Part shown: positions 24,892 to 34,372 of the stretch, piece by piece
How the letters are laid out: each line of letters begins with the position of its first letter
Numbering within the stretch: the stretch's first letter is position 1
NCBI RefSeq assembly: GCF_900890425.1
Contig: NZ_CAAHFG010000004.1
Span: 428,798 to 492,797 of the forward strand
Direction: 5' to 3'
DNA from: Pontiella desulfatans
Lineage (GTDB): Bacteria; Verrucomicrobiota; Kiritimatiellia; Kiritimatiellales; Pontiellaceae
DNA: 64,000 nucleotides
Made by a program: the position numbers and the translations under genes
The notes under the pieces: generated by a model
What the model was told of the DNA's origin: nothing
Database searches by the model: none
The model's input: only the letters and a program-made list of their open reading frames with translations

Positions 24892-25643
24892 GCCACCAAA
24901 CCACCCAGTTGTTCCCGCGTCCAACCCGGCCGGTTGGTCGCCACGCCGTCGATCCCGCCCTTGAACAGCTGCGCGGTTCGGTGGGCATCGTCGACCGTCC
25001 AGCAATAGCTTTTCAACTGCCGCGTGCCGCACTCCGCAATGCTGTCCGCATCGAGCTGCGGGATATCCTGGACATTGACGCCATCGAAACCCAGGTGCAC
25101 GGCTTGTTTGATCCGGTGTTTCAATACGGCCCGTCTTGTCCATGAAGGAAGCCATGAAGGAAATCCAATGAGCCACAATACCTCGAGGTCGGGAAAGGCT
25201 TCCCGCGCCGCAATCACCGTCTCCAGATCGAATTCCATCACAACGATCTGCTCGCGGGCAAGTTTGGATGCGGCCAGCACTGCCTTCAAACGGGGCAGGG
25301 CGGTCTGGCCAACCTTCACCTCGATGAGGATCCGCCGGTCGGGCGGAACCAGATCCAAAACCTCCGCCAGCGTCGGAATCCGCGCGCCGCCCCACTTCGG
25401 TGCCTTCCAACTGCCCGCATCCAGCGCGGCCAGTTCCACCCGCGACAGCGCGGCCACGGCACCCGATCCGTTTGAGGTGCGATCGACCGTTTCATCATGG
25501 ATCGCCATCAGCTCGCCGTCGCTTGAAAGGTGGATGTCGCACTCCAGTGCATCGGCGCCCTGGTCTAGCCCAAGCTGGAAGGCCTCCAACGTATTTTCCG
25601 GCGCCTCATGCGACGCCCCCCGATGCGCGATGATCTGTTGCAT
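24888..25643 (-). CDS. Glycerophosphodiester phosphodiesterase
   Basis: 251 aa TIM-barrel enzyme that hydrolyses glycerophosphodiesters to glycerol-3-phosphate and an alcohol. GDPD motifs are all visible: HRGASHEAPENTLEAF at the N-terminus, ALECDIHLSSDGELMAIHDE with the metal-binding Glu/Asp and catalytic His, VDRTSNGSG, and LIEVKVG, with CWTVDD near the end. There is no signal peptide, so it is UgpQ-like and cytoplasmic. The stop overlaps the hydrolase start. Confidence 0.93.
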   Translation of the reverse strand: MQQIIAHRGASHEAPENTLEAFQLGLDQGADALECDIHLSSDGELMAIHDETVDRTSNGSGAVAALSRVELAALDAGSWKAPKWGGARIPTLAEVLDLVPPDRRILIEVKVGQTALPRLKAVLAASKLAREQIVVMEFDLETVIAAREAFPDLEVLWLIGFPSWLPSWTRRAVLKHRIKQAVHLGFDGVNVQDIPQLDADSIAECGTRQLKSYCWTVDDAHRTAQLFKGGIDGVATNRPGWTREQLGGLVA

Positions 25644-25679
25644 GCCGCAGTTTTATACAAATTCGAAACCGCGGGCGAC

Positions 25680-25790
25680 ATTTTTACGGTCGTGGTTGGG
25701 CATCGTAGCGTCGGTTCGCAGAACCGCGACCTCTGTGTCGTCCTGTGTTTGGGCAGGACGGCTGCCCCCTCGGCCCAACCGATTGCAAGA
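25680..25790. repeat. Word-like inverted repeats upstream of the C_GCAxxG_C_C gene
   Basis: Contains gtagcgtcggttcgcagaac and cgtcctgtgtttgggcagga, each with internal complementarity (ggttcgcagaacc; cgtcctg/caggacg). They resemble the dispersed words found elsewhere in the window. The rest of 25644-25859 holds no gene. Confidence 0.45.
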
Positions 25791-25859
25791 GCGTGGTGGA
25801 GGTTTGACGTTGCCTGAGGAATAGATGAAACTGTGCGGGAAAACTTATGAGGGGACAGA

Positions 25860-26273
25860 ATGGAAAAGCTAATTGAAGAGGGGTTTTTTTCGGACAGGGA
25901 TCTAAACTGTGCGGAGACGATTCTACATGCCGCGAATGAAGTGCATGGTTGGAATATGTCGCACGACGCGCTGTTGCTGTCGGCTGGGTTCGGTGGCGGA
26001 GTCGGCGGGCAGGAACTGCTCTGCGGCGCGCTGACGGGCGGGGTCATGGCGCTGGGCAAACTGTTCGTGCGCGACCGGGGGCATGAGTCGGACTTGATTA
26101 AAACGATTACGAAGGACTATTTCGCTTTGTTTGAAAAAGAGATGGGCCACATCGACTGCGCTCCGCTAAAGGAAGACCACCGCACGGAAAAAGAAGGATG
26201 CCGGAAGGTGATTCTGGCAAGCGCCCGCGCCATCGACCAAATCGTTGAACAATATCGAAACGAGTTGGCCTAG
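25860..26273 (+). CDS. C_GCAxxG_C_C family redox-type protein
   Basis: 137 aa. The conserved cysteines are in DLNCAETILHAAN, LLCGALTGGVMALG (the CGALTGG core), HIDCAPL and EGCRKVI, the order that defines the C_GCAxxG_C_C family. These proteins are thought to bind a metal or act in redox chemistry and are often annotated only by the motif. There is no signal peptide. It is monocistronic, with gagggg upstream of the ATG. Confidence 0.9.
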   Translation: MEKLIEEGFFSDRDLNCAETILHAANEVHGWNMSHDALLLSAGFGGGVGGQELLCGALTGGVMALGKLFVRDRGHESDLIKTITKDYFALFEKEMGHIDCAPLKEDHRTEKEGCRKVILASARAIDQIVEQYRNELA

Positions 26274-26390
26274 CACTTGCCGGATCGCATTCACCTTTTC
26301 GCTTCCATAATGCCCCTCCGGTCAAATGACAAGGGCTCTTCCCGGCACATCGCAGGTTCACCCAAAGTGGCTTCGCAGCAGAGAATGTAA

Positions 26391-26455
26391 CAGAATAATT
26401 AGGACAGAATGATTTCCTTGATGCCGTAGCCATGAATTATTTTGTCCTAATTCTT
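26391..26455. repeat. Inverted repeat with taggaca arms in a 409-base gap
   Basis: gaataattaggacagaatga (from 26393) and aattattttgtcctaattct (from 26435) are nearly reverse complements around a 20-base centre. The shape is that of a small REP/BIME-like or MITE-like element. The rest of 26274-26682 contains further low-information words (ctctgtgtcgtcctt, gccagaatgccctgg) but no gene that I can support. Confidence 0.5.
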
Positions 26456-26682
26456 CGTTAAACAAATTGCACGAGAAGAGGTTAAGGGTGGTTCGTTTAG
26501 GAACACAAAAGGGATAGAAACTAAGAGGGGCTCTGTGTCGTCCTTCGGTTGCCCGGGGTCACCACCCCTGGCTACAGAATTGGCCGCATGCTTTAGCCCG
26601 AATGCCCTTTGGGGATCGTTACTACGCAAAAGCCGCACTTATTTCCGAATGCCAGAATGCCCTGGTTTCGCAGTAGACCTTG

Positions 26683-27510
26683 CTATGAGGCTTCAATTTC
26701 CTTGAGACTCTTACCGTTAGAATTCTTCCAAGCGGTTAACCCATTGGTTGATCCGCCTCTTACTGCTGCGCCAGCAGCGCTTGGACTACTGAACTCATGA
26801 TCTAAAGTGAAAATGCAGTGGTCATTGAGCTCTTTTAAGATTCCGTTTTCGACGAGCGACTCACGCATCCGTTTCGTGTGCACTGCAGATTTGCGATGTT
26901 TAAGAACCGCTTGCGACTCCTTGTACACGACGAAGCCATTTGTCGTGCGACGACCATGAGCAACCAAAGATCCGATTTTGCAAGAAAATAGCTCTCTTGG
27001 TGAAGGTTCCTCTTCAATCTGAGTGAAATGTGCGATCCCTAATATGGGTAACAGCTGATAGATTTTTTCAAGAAATACGTCCATCTCAGCTGCATCAGCT
27101 TCTGGCAACCGTGCACCGCTTGAGCTGGAATTCATTAGACAAACTTTGCCACTATCATTTGCTTGCTTGATTAATTGTCCTTCAATGTACTTCACGTGTG
27201 CTTTGGTCAGGTTTTCATCCTTGCTGATGAAGCAGGTCACACTAACCCAAAAGTCTTTATTGGTATGATTGGCGATTCTGGATCGCACTGATTCTGCTTC
27301 GCCGATATAGATAGTGGGCTTTCCAGTATCTGGATCGGATCCCGATAAGATATAAACCCCGGGGCTATCTATTTCAGGTCGCGTTCTAAAACCATTAATA
27401 TTCGCTCGCGGACATGCGATGGCTTTTCCATTCCAGTTGGATATTTCGGCAGTTCTTAAGCCATCTGGAGTACCTTCTGTTAAAAAAATTTTGATTGTCG
27501 CAGGTTGCAT
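26683..27510 (-). CDS. GIY-YIG nuclease-fold protein with DUF4357-like C-terminus
   Basis: 275 aa. The GIY-YIG core is GVYILSGSDPDTGKPTIYIG followed by EAESVRSRIANH, with the catalytic Arg in SVRSR and a Glu in YIEGQLI. The C-terminal part (SAAGAAVRGGSTNGLTAWKN) matches the DUF4357 motif found with such nucleases. These proteins are often restriction or repair accessories of unknown target. Lower GC than the surroundings and the neighbouring toxin-antitoxin genes suggest an accessory module. Confidence 0.85.
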   Translation of the reverse strand: MQPATIKIFLTEGTPDGLRTAEISNWNGKAIACPRANINGFRTRPEIDSPGVYILSGSDPDTGKPTIYIGEAESVRSRIANHTNKDFWVSVTCFISKDENLTKAHVKYIEGQLIKQANDSGKVCLMNSSSSGARLPEADAAEMDVFLEKIYQLLPILGIAHFTQIEEEPSPRELFSCKIGSLVAHGRRTTNGFVVYKESQAVLKHRKSAVHTKRMRESLVENGILKELNDHCIFTLDHEFSSPSAAGAAVRGGSTNGLTAWKNSNGKSLKEIEAS

Positions 27511-27549
27511 ACAGCTCTCCAGGTTTTTTGGCGATAAGCTGACTGATAC

Positions 27550-27654
27550 TTATTTCACCAGCCCGCTCGCCCGCTCCAGGCAGGCTTCGAGCATTTCGGC
27601 GGTGGTTTTTAATGTATTCCACTTCGATGAGGTGGGGAGGTTGAGGTTGGTCAT
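27550..27654 (-). CDS. Possible 34-aa protein coupled to the antitoxin gene
   Basis: ATG at 27654 begins two bases after the TGA of the upstream antitoxin gene. The product is MTNLNLPTSSKWNTLKTTAE then MLEACLERASGLVK. It is too short for the usual ORF cut-off. A related but frameshifted sequence lies at 28734-28835 (LPSSSKSNTQ, then LLEASLERAIEQ), so the peptide has a decayed paralogue 1.1 kb away. It could be the conserved tail of a larger ancestral gene. Function unknown. Confidence 0.4.
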   Translation of the reverse strand: MTNLNLPTSSKWNTLKTTAEMLEACLERASGLVK

Positions 27655-27656
27655 GA

Positions 27657-28205
27657 TCAGGCTCGCATACACTCTTCCTCGATCATCTGTTCGATTTCAG
27701 GGGGCCCCACAACGGTAAGTTCCTTTTCCTTATGTGGACGAATGGCCTTTTGACTTTCACCCACAATCGAAAGCAAGTTGACCAAGCATTCCCCGTGGAA
27801 TGAAGATGCCGCTTTTTCCATTTTCTTGTCGCCTTTGCTCAGTTTTACCAAGCGCTGGAGCAACTGCTCGATTTGGAAGGCGTGCATTTTCACGCGGTCG
27901 ACAATCTTCATTTTTTTCGGGGTGAACTGTACGGACAGATCCAAACCGAGGGCGTCGGAATAATCGAGCAGTTCACCAACCGTGATTTTGCGATCCTCCT
28001 TATATTCGAGCTTGGAGATACGGCTTTGGGAGCATCCGCACTTTTCCGCGGCCTGCTGCTGGTTCATGCCCTGCTTGGCGCGCATGACCGTTAGCAAGCG
28101 CGAAAGGCGCCGCGCGTTGATATAGTCGATCTGCTCTTGTTTCCGTTCCTCCGGCAGATCCATGGATTTGATCAAATCCGATACACTCTGGTATTTTTTG
28201 CTCAT
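27657..28205 (-). CDS. Helix-turn-helix antitoxin, HigA/XRE type
   Basis: 182 aa. The XRE-type helix-turn-helix is at residues 35-90: RLLTVMRAKQGMNQQQAAEK, CGCSQSRISKLEYKEDRKIT, VGELLDYSDALGLDL. The C-terminal half is helical and charged. Its ATG overlaps the stop of the upstream RelE/HigB-like gene, the toxin-first order typical of higBA. It is expected to bind the toxin and to repress the promoter through the palindrome at 28594-28610. It is longer than most HigA proteins; the extra C-terminal helix is unassigned. Confidence 0.8.
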   Translation of the reverse strand: MSKKYQSVSDLIKSMDLPEERKQEQIDYINARRLSRLLTVMRAKQGMNQQQAAEKCGCSQSRISKLEYKEDRKITVGELLDYSDALGLDLSVQFTPKKMKIVDRVKMHAFQIEQLLQRLVKLSKGDKKMEKAASSFHGECLVNLLSIVGESQKAIRPHKEKELTVVGPPEIEQMIEEECMRA

Positions 28206-28579
28206 CGTTCCAGTTCCCGTTTGATACGCCGTATAGCATTTCTACAGGTCTTTAAATCCTGTTGTTGCGAGTCCTTGTCGCCGATCCGGAGTAGGTACAA
28301 CGTCGAGTTTATCTCGACGGTGTAAATGTAAAGCCTGGTTGTTTTTAACTTCGTTCCGGTTCGTTCACGTTTTGCGCCCCGCGAATCCAGCGCTAGGATT
28401 CCATCTGGTTCCTTGCGCGAGAAACTCAGTTCTCTGACTGCTTGCACGTTGTTCGTTTCGTTCAGGACGGCGAGAGCGGTTTCGAGGTTGGCCATAACGG
28501 CTGCTGATTCGGCTCTATGCTTTCGGGCAAATTTCTTGAAGTTGTTGTCAAATCCTTCTGCTTTCGCCAGTCCCCACAT
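28202..28579 (-). CDS. HigB/RelE-like toxin
   Basis: 125 aa. The pattern fits RelE-superfamily mRNA interferases of the phage-derived Gp49/HigB type: an N-terminal basic helix (NNFKKFARKHRAESAAVMAN), the strand KEPDGILALDSRG, then TTRLYIYTVEINSTLYLLRI and a basic C-terminus. It overlaps the antitoxin by 4 bases. The toxin role is inferred from fold pattern and gene order. Confidence 0.75.
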   Translation of the reverse strand: MWGLAKAEGFDNNFKKFARKHRAESAAVMANLETALAVLNETNNVQAVRELSFSRKEPDGILALDSRGAKRERTGTKLKTTRLYIYTVEINSTLYLLRIGDKDSQQQDLKTCRNAIRRIKRELER

Positions 28580-28593
28580 GCAACACCCCCATT

Positions 28594-28610
28594 TATTCCA
28601 TATTGGAATA
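28594..28610. promoter_or_regulatory. Palindromic operator candidate for the toxin-antitoxin pair
   Basis: tattcca and tggaata flank a 3-base centre (tat), giving a 17-base near-perfect palindrome 15 bases upstream of the toxin start. The position and symmetry fit autorepression by the HTH antitoxin. The rest of 28611-28703 holds no gene. Confidence 0.5.
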
Positions 28611-28703
28611 TTTATGCAACCCTATTTTTCCCGTACCTTGCCGGCGCCACCGCACTATTCAGGAAAGACGATGAAACTATAAATACTTTTGTAATCTGAG
28701 GCA

Positions 28704-28730
28704 AAGAAAAATCCGTTCGTCTGAACGGGC
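28704..28730 (-). terminator. Intrinsic terminator after guaC
   Basis: ccgttc and gaacgg form a 6-bp stem with a 4-base loop (28713-28728). Read on the minus strand it is followed by atttttcttt. It separates guaC from the toxin-antitoxin promoter. Confidence 0.6.
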
Positions 28731-28733
28731 TCG

Positions 28734-28835
28734 CTACACAATATCAGAATAGACATATCCCACCTGCTCAATCGCCCGCTCCAAACTCGCTTCGAGCAAT
28801 CCGGGCCTGGGTATTGCTCTTCGATGAGGAGGGGA
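28734..28835 (-). pseudogene. Frameshifted paralogue of the 34-aa ORF
   Basis: On the minus strand one frame reads LPSSSKSNTQ and another continues LLEASLERAIEQVGYVYSDI before a stop. Together they mirror the intact peptide at 27550-27654. Shared DNA words include cgcccgctcca, gcttcgagca and cttcgatgagg. It is not a functional gene. Confidence 0.5.
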
Positions 28836-28906
28836 GGGCCGTAAGGCGGCCGGAGTGCAATATGGGCATGGATTTTTTTTTAAGGAAGCGCAGGGCCCCG
28901 CGCCGC

Positions 28907-29950
28907 CTACGGTTTCGTATAGATCCGGTTTTCCTGCTCGGCGACGCGGATGAAGGTGGTGCGCTTGGTGAGCTCCTTGAGCGTTGCGGCGCCGACATAG
29001 GTGCAGGTGCTGCGCAGGCCGCCTAGAATGTCGTTGAGCGTGCCTTCCACCGCGCCGCGGTAGGGCACCTCGACGGTCTTGCCTTCGCTGGCGCGGTAGT
29101 TCGCCACCCCGCCGACATGCTTTTCCATCGCGGTGGAGGAGCTCATGCCATAGAACTGCTTGAACTGCCCGCCCTCCTTTTCCACCACCTCGCCGCCCGA
29201 TTCGTCGTGCCCGGCCAGCATTCCGCCGAGCATCACGAAGTCGGCGCCGGCCCCGAAGGCCTTGGCCACGTCGCCGGGAATGGCGCAGCCGCCATCCGAG
29301 ATAATCTGGCCGCCCAGGCCGTGCGCCGCGTCGGCGCATTCGATGATGGCCGAGAGCTGGGGATAGCCCACGCCGGTCTTCACGCGGGTGGTGCAAACCG
29401 AGCCGGGGCCGATGCCCACCTTCACCAGGTCGGCGCCGGCCAGCAGCAGCTCCTCCACCATTTCGCCGGTCACCACGTTGCCGGCCAGGATGACCTTTTC
29501 CGGAAACTGCTCGCGCGTCTTTTTGAGGAAGGCGACAAAATGCTCGGAATAGCCGTTGGCGACATCGATGCAGATAAATTTGAGTTGGGGGTTGGCGTCC
29601 TTGATCGCAACGAGCTTCTTGAAATCCTCGTCGCTGGTACCCGTGCTGACCGAAACATGGTTTTCGATGCCTTCGGGGGCGTTGGCGAGGAACTGCTGCC
29701 ACTCCCCGGCGGTATAGTGCTTGTGGATGGCGGAGAACAGGTTGCGTTCCGCCAGGGCGAGGGCCATCTCGAAGGTGCCGACCGTATCCATGTTGGCCGC
29801 CATGATCGGGACGCCCGTCCAGACGCTACCGGTATGCAAAAATCGGAAGGTTCGGTCGAGGTCGACCTGTGCGCGGCTCTTCAGGGTCGACCGTTTCGGC
29901 CGAAACATCACATCCTTGAACCCCAGCTTAATGTCATACTCAATTCTCAT
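28907..29950 (-). CDS. guaC: GMP reductase
   Basis: NADPH-dependent conversion of GMP to IMP in purine salvage. 347 aa from ATG 29950 (GGAG 8 bases upstream), the same length as the E. coli enzyme. The catalytic loop is [11 protein letters not shown] with the nucleophile Cys186, preceded by AGNVVTGEM. Substrate-binding segments [20 protein letters not shown] and [13 protein letters not shown] are in place. The short N-terminus without CBS domains and the start [20 protein letters not shown] separate it from IMP dehydrogenase. Confidence 0.95.
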   Translation of the reverse strand: MRIEYDIKLGFKDVMFRPKRSTLKSRAQVDLDRTFRFLHTGSVWTGVPIMAANMDTVGTFEMALALAERNLFSAIHKHYTAGEWQQFLANAPEGIENHVSVSTGTSDEDFKKLVAIKDANPQLKFICIDVANGYSEHFVAFLKKTREQFPEKVILAGNVVTGEMVEELLLAGADLVKVGIGPGSVCTTRVKTGVGYPQLSAIIECADAAHGLGGQIISDGGCAIPGDVAKAFGAGADFVMLGGMLAGHDESGGEVVEKEGGQFKQFYGMSSSTAMEKHVGGVANYRASEGKTVEVPYRGAVEGTLNDILGGLRSTCTYVGAATLKELTKRTTFIRVAEQENRIYTKP

Positions 29951-30041
29951 CGCATGCTCTCCTTCGTTGGCAATCTCCGGAAGAATAGACGTGTAGCCAC
30001 CGAATGGGCACGAAGAAAAAACCGGGAATGCGAGGTCTGGA

Positions 30042-30971
30042 CTAGGCCGCGGCAAATACAAGGATGCCTACGCCGACCACCGCGATTAGCGTGCCGGCCA
30101 GTGAGCGTTTCGACGGGCGGTCATGTTCGATGAACCAGGTCATGGGCAGAATGACCAGCGGCGAGATGGAAACGATCAGCTGGACGATGATGCTCGGCGT
30201 TGTTGCCAGCGCCCATTGGTAGCAGATCACCCCGAGGATGGGCCCGGCGGTGGCGCAGAGCAGGATGTTCTTGGCTTTTCCGGCCAGCGGATCGTTACGG
30301 CGCTCCTGTTCGGGGGGCGTCCGCCAGGCTTTGTGCCAACGGCTGATCAGCCAGAACGAACCGGCGATCAGGATGCCCCCGACCAACCGTGCAAAGCCGG
30401 AGGTGGTGCCCAGGAAAACATAGTCGCCGATCCCCTGGAAGTCCGCGGCTCCGGGCATGGTGAAGGCTTTCCGGCTGCAAACCGCGCCCAGGCTCTGGCC
30501 GAGGGCCGCGAGCACTCCGAAAAGGATGCCGGATGTATATTTGCGTTGTTCGGCATGTTCCCGTTCATGTTCCGGAAACAGGGCCAGGGAGATGCCGCCC
30601 AGGATAACGGCCAAGGCAACCAGCTGCGTGGCGCCGACCGTGGTGCCCAGCCACAGCCATTCCGCCAATCCCGCCAGCGGCGCCGCGATGCAATGCACCA
30701 TCAGCAGGGTCAGTCGGCTCCCGATCCGCGGAAGCGCAAACCAGACGCCGATGTCCCCGAATCCAAAGCCGATGATGCCGCTCAGGAAAAACCAGGCGAA
30801 GGCTTCGTTGCCCAGCCTGATTCCTCCCCAGGCCGAAAGCAGCCCCATGGCCACCACGGCCACCAGCAGCCGCCAGAAATTGGCCGCATTCTCGCCGATC
30901 TGGGCCACGGACTGGCGGGCGGGAATGAGGCAGTAGCTCCAGAGCAGGGTGGTGAGGAAGGCAGGCGTCAT
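30042..30971 (-). CDS. EamA/DMT-family transporter
   Basis: 309 aa with about ten hydrophobic helices in two repeats of five, as in drug/metabolite transporters. Signature parts are [19 protein letters not shown] in the first repeat and [20 protein letters not shown] then [17 protein letters not shown] in the second. There is a long hydrophilic loop in the middle ([20 protein letters not shown]). The substrate cannot be told. Upstream of guaC on the same strand lies a 91-base gap with a gccaccgaatgggcacgaag word. Confidence 0.85.
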   Translation of the reverse strand: MTPAFLTTLLWSYCLIPARQSVAQIGENAANFWRLLVAVVAMGLLSAWGGIRLGNEAFAWFFLSGIIGFGFGDIGVWFALPRIGSRLTLLMVHCIAAPLAGLAEWLWLGTTVGATQLVALAVILGGISLALFPEHEREHAEQRKYTSGILFGVLAALGQSLGAVCSRKAFTMPGAADFQGIGDYVFLGTTSGFARLVGGILIAGSFWLISRWHKAWRTPPEQERRNDPLAGKAKNILLCATAGPILGVICYQWALATTPSIIVQLIVSISPLVILPMTWFIEHDRPSKRSLAGTLIAVVGVGILVFAAA

Positions 30972-31106
30972 GCATCGATTGGAACCGTTCTACCCCCGCA
31001 ACATCAATCAGAAATTCCAACGAACTTCATTAAAATGGCGCCGCGAACAAAAAATTGTGCGGCTTGGCGTGGCGACCGGCCGAGCTTGCTGATAAAAACA
31101 TGCCCC

Positions 31107-32462
31107 ATGAAACCATCCATGCTTTATCTATGTGCGGGAGCCATGGCGCTGCTAACCGCCTCTTCCCTGGCCGCCGGTGGCTTGAAAGAAACCGTTGTCA
31201 AGGGGGGGAGCCGCTCGCTGCGGCAGGTCAATGGCTGGCGGATCGCGCTGGAGGGGGAAACCTGGTTGACGCTGGAGGACGCCGAGGATCCAATCTTGCG
31301 CGGCGAGATCGATTTCAGGTCGCCCGATGCCTGGGTCTCCTTTCCCGCACTGCGGCCTTCCGAGGTGAATGAACGGTTTCTGCGGTTTTTAAAGGTGCGG
31401 GGCGTTGCGGCGAAGGTTGGCGAAAACGTCCGCCTGGCCCCCCATGTTGGCGGAACGTTGGTCATTCCGCATGGGCCGGATTATCCGGCCTTGCAGACCT
31501 ATGAACGGATGTCGTTCGGTGGCGGCGCGAGAAGCTTCAAGGTCCACGCATACCACCGGGCCAAGGAGCTCGGGAAGGACGACGACCGGATCATGTCGTT
31601 CGTCCTGAAAAAGGGCTACATGGCCACCTTGGCCGAAAACGGGGACGGTTCCGGTGCAAGCCAGGTATTCATCGCGCGCGACGCGGATCTACGGGTCTCG
31701 AAACTGCCGAACGAACTCGTGGGCAAGGTTTCGTTCGTGCGGGTTTTCCCATGGAACTGGACGGCCAAGAAAGGCTTCGGCGGCAAGCTCACCACCGCCG
31801 AAAAGCTGGGGGCCCACTGGAAATACGACTGGAGCGCGAACGGCGAATCGACGCTCGATATGGAGTTTGTCCCGATGCGGCACAATAAATCGTGGGATAG
31901 CTTTTCGAAGATCAATGCCAAGCAGAACGTAACCCACCTGCTGGGCTTCAACGAGCCGATGCAGAAAGACCAGGGCAACATGACCCTCGAACAGTGCCTG
32001 GACATGTGGCCGAAGCTGCAGGCCTCCGGCTTGCGGCTCGGCAGCCCGTGCCCGACCGACGGCAAGGTGGACTGGCTGTATGAATTCATCGAAAAAGCCG
32101 ATGAGCGTGGACTGCGGGTGGATTTTGTTGCGGTGCACTATTACAAGGCCAACTGGAGTGCGGAAAAGCTGGTCGGGTGGTTGAGGGCCATTCACGAACG
32201 CACCGGCCGCCCCATCTGGCTGACCGAATTCAACAACGGCGCCAGCTGGACCAAGAACCACAACCCCTCGCCCAAGGAAAATGCCAAGCGCATCGAAGAA
32301 TATTGCGAAGCAATGGAAAAGGCCGACTTCATCGAGCGCTACGCCGTTTTCAACCTCGGCGACAAGGCCCATCACCGCCAGGTCATCATCGACGGAATGC
32401 CGACCCCCGCCGGGGAGTCCTACCGCGAGGTGGTCTCCACCGAAGCCTATTTAGGGGAATAG
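31107..32462 (+). CDS. Secreted glycoside hydrolase, Glyco_hydro_cc (GH128-like)
   Basis: 451 aa from ATG 31107. Signal peptide [20 protein letters not shown]. The N-terminal 200 residues form a beta domain of unknown role. The C-terminal TIM-barrel part carries [16 protein letters not shown] (acid/base Glu), [33 protein letters not shown] and [15 protein letters not shown] (nucleophile Glu), the Asl1-like glycosyl hydrolase pattern related to GH128 beta-glucanases. A sulfatase gene follows after 77 bases, so the pair may act on a sulfated or mixed polysaccharide. Confidence 0.85.
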   Translation: MKPSMLYLCAGAMALLTASSLAAGGLKETVVKGGSRSLRQVNGWRIALEGETWLTLEDAEDPILRGEIDFRSPDAWVSFPALRPSEVNERFLRFLKVRGVAAKVGENVRLAPHVGGTLVIPHGPDYPALQTYERMSFGGGARSFKVHAYHRAKELGKDDDRIMSFVLKKGYMATLAENGDGSGASQVFIARDADLRVSKLPNELVGKVSFVRVFPWNWTAKKGFGGKLTTAEKLGAHWKYDWSANGESTLDMEFVPMRHNKSWDSFSKINAKQNVTHLLGFNEPMQKDQGNMTLEQCLDMWPKLQASGLRLGSPCPTDGKVDWLYEFIEKADERGLRVDFVAVHYYKANWSAEKLVGWLRAIHERTGRPIWLTEFNNGASWTKNHNPSPKENAKRIEEYCEAMEKADFIERYAVFNLGDKAHHRQVIIDGMPTPAGESYREVVSTEAYLGE

Positions 32463-32539
32463 CAAACCTCCCCGCAGTCCGTGGTGTCCTGAATACAGCG
32501 TTTGCCGGCGTTTGTTGGATAACCCAAGGGGAATCCAAA

Positions 32540-33970
32540 ATGAACAGACGCTCTTGTTTGAAATCCGCCGTTGCGTTCGCGGCGGTTCCGGCGCTCGCGC
32601 AGGCAACGGCCAAGCCTCGGCATATTGTCTTGGTGATGTCCGACGACCAGGGCTGGGGCCAGACCGGCTACAACAACCATCCGTTGCTCAAAACCCCCAA
32701 CCTCGATGCCATGGCGGCCAGCGGCCTGCGGTTCGACCGCTTCTACGCCGGCGGCCCCGTCTGCTCGCCGACCCGCGCAACGGTGCTGACCGGCCGCACG
32801 CACGACCGCACCGGTGTCTATTCCCACGGCCATCCGCTGCGCCATCAGGAAAAGACCCTGCCCCAGGCGCTGAAGGCCGCCGGCTATGCCACCGGCCATT
32901 TCGGCAAATGGCACCTCAACGGCCTGCGCGGCCCCGGCGCCCCCGTGCTGGGTTCCGACTCGCACCATCCCGGAACCTTCGGCTTCGACGAGTGGCTCAC
33001 CGTGACCAACTTTTTCGACATGAACCCGATCATGAGCCGCAAGGGTACGTTCGAGGAATTCAAGGGTGACTCCTCGGAAGTGATCGTTGCCGAGGCGCTA
33101 AAGTTTATCGAGCAGCAGAACGCCGACGGAAAACCATCGTTCGCGGTCATTTGGTATGGCTCGCCCCACAGCCCCTTCATCGCCACCGATGGGGATTCCA
33201 AGGCGTTCGAAAGCTTGGACGCCAAGGGAAAGCAGCACCACGGCGAGCTGGTGGCCATGGACCGCAGCGTCGGGACGCTCCGCTCCGGATTGCGCAAAAT
33301 GGGCCTTTCCGACGAAACGCTCGTTTGGTTCTCCAGCGACAACGGCGGCCTCGGCGGCGTGGGGTGCGACTCGGTCGGGGGCCTGCGCGGGAAGAAGGGT
33401 ACGGTCTACGAAGGCGGGCTGCGCGTCCCCGGCATCATCGAATGGCCGGTGGGCATCAAACCGCGCATCACGAAATATCCGGCGGGCGCGGTGGATATGT
33501 TCCCAACACTGGTGGAATTGCTTGGCCTTCCAAGGCAAAGCATGGGCGGCCCGATCGACGGAGAAAGCCTGGTTCCGCTCTTTGGACAGGAACCGGGGCT
33601 TCGCAAAAAGCCGCTGCCGTTCCAGTTTGGCGACAATACGCTGCTGATCGACAACGACCACAAGATCATCTTCAACCGAAAAAAGAACCGGTTCGAACTC
33701 TACGACCTGAAAACCGATCCGAAGGAAACCACCGATATCCTGGGTGGGCAGCCGGAGATCGCCGCAAGGCTGAAAAAGCAGGTGGTTGCGCTGGCCGAGT
33801 CGATCGCCAAGAGCGATGCCGGCGCGGACTATCCCGAAGGCAAGGTGGTCGGCCCCGATCCCGGCCGCCGCTTCTGGGTGGAGGATCCGGCCTACGAACC
33901 CTATCTCGACGCCCTCCTTAAGCGCCCCGAATACCAGGGCCAGAGCGGGAAGGCGAAAAAGAAAAAATAA
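32540..33970 (+). CDS. Exported S1-type sulfatase
   Basis: 476 aa from ATG 32540 with aagggg upstream. The N-terminus [20 protein letters not shown] is Tat-like (twin Arg, then a moderately hydrophobic segment). Metal ligands DD at residues 35-36 and the formylglycine motif [12 protein letters not shown] with Cys75 define a type I sulfatase. HFGKWHLNG and SSDNGG carry further active-site residues. A formylglycine-generating enzyme is needed and is not in the window. The C-terminus is Lys-rich. The adjacent glycosidase suggests sulfated glycan degradation. Confidence 0.93.
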   Translation: MNRRSCLKSAVAFAAVPALAQATAKPRHIVLVMSDDQGWGQTGYNNHPLLKTPNLDAMAASGLRFDRFYAGGPVCSPTRATVLTGRTHDRTGVYSHGHPLRHQEKTLPQALKAAGYATGHFGKWHLNGLRGPGAPVLGSDSHHPGTFGFDEWLTVTNFFDMNPIMSRKGTFEEFKGDSSEVIVAEALKFIEQQNADGKPSFAVIWYGSPHSPFIATDGDSKAFESLDAKGKQHHGELVAMDRSVGTLRSGLRKMGLSDETLVWFSSDNGGLGGVGCDSVGGLRGKKGTVYEGGLRVPGIIEWPVGIKPRITKYPAGAVDMFPTLVELLGLPRQSMGGPIDGESLVPLFGQEPGLRKKPLPFQFGDNTLLIDNDHKIIFNRKKNRFELYDLKTDPKETTDILGGQPEIAARLKKQVVALAESIAKSDAGADYPEGKVVGPDPGRRFWVEDPAYEPYLDALLKRPEYQGQSGKAKKKK

Positions 33971-33982
33971 CCCTGCAAACGT

Positions 33983-34125
33983 AAATGAACCACAGATGAA
34001 CACGGATAAACCTAGCGTCGCATAGCCGCAACCAACCACAGATGAAAACCGAAAACACGGATTTTTTTACCACAGAGATCCCAGAGAAACAGAGCATCCT
34101 AATCCTCTGTGCTCAGTGTCCTCTA
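33983..34125. repeat. Dispersed word repeats: accacagatgaac and accacagag families
   Basis: aaccacagatgaacacggat (33988) and a near-copy aaccacagatgaaaac (34034) are followed by ttaccacagagatcccagag and the partly complementary cctctgtgctcagtgtcctc. These short sentences of similar words are typical of the dispersed intergenic repeats of this genome. Nothing coding is seen between 33971 and 34446. Confidence 0.6.
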
Positions 34126-34221
34126 CCGCAGCGGGGGTGAAAACTGGTCAGGAAAACTAGAAATTGACGGATAGTAGTACGGAAGGTAAAGGTGGTCGGT
34201 CGTTGGCCTCAACGGAGGGGG

Positions 34222-34340
34222 GGAAGCTGAAATCAAAATGACGATTTAGGCGGCCTGACTCTTTTTTCGGGCGGTAGATGGATCCAAAGAGGGGCCGTTA
34301 TGGAAGTTGAAAGCCGAAATGACGAAATAGGCGGCCTGAC
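34222..34340 (+). repeat. Direct repeats ending in ggcggcctgac
   Basis: Two copies, 34222-34259 (ggaagctgaaatcaaaatga, then cgatttaggcggcctgac) and 34302-34340 (ggaagttgaaagccgaaatg, then acgaaataggcggcctgac), are 80 bases apart. The ends resemble REP-type words of RAYT transposons, as does actggtcagg at 34148. No transposase is present here. Confidence 0.55.
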
Positions 34341-34372
34341 CCGAATGGCTTGCGCACGGCAGGTCAGGCTGA

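Noticed and set aside
28734-29702. Minus-strand ORF of 322 codons overlapping guaC
   Set aside because: It is an out-of-frame shadow of guaC with an Arg-rich product. Only its last 30 codons, past the guaC stop, resemble anything (the decayed 34-aa ORF).
30123-31106. Long + strand extension upstream of the glycosidase start
   Set aside because: It runs antisense to the EamA transporter, has an Arg/Gln-rich composition, and a signal peptide starts at 31107, so the real start is there.
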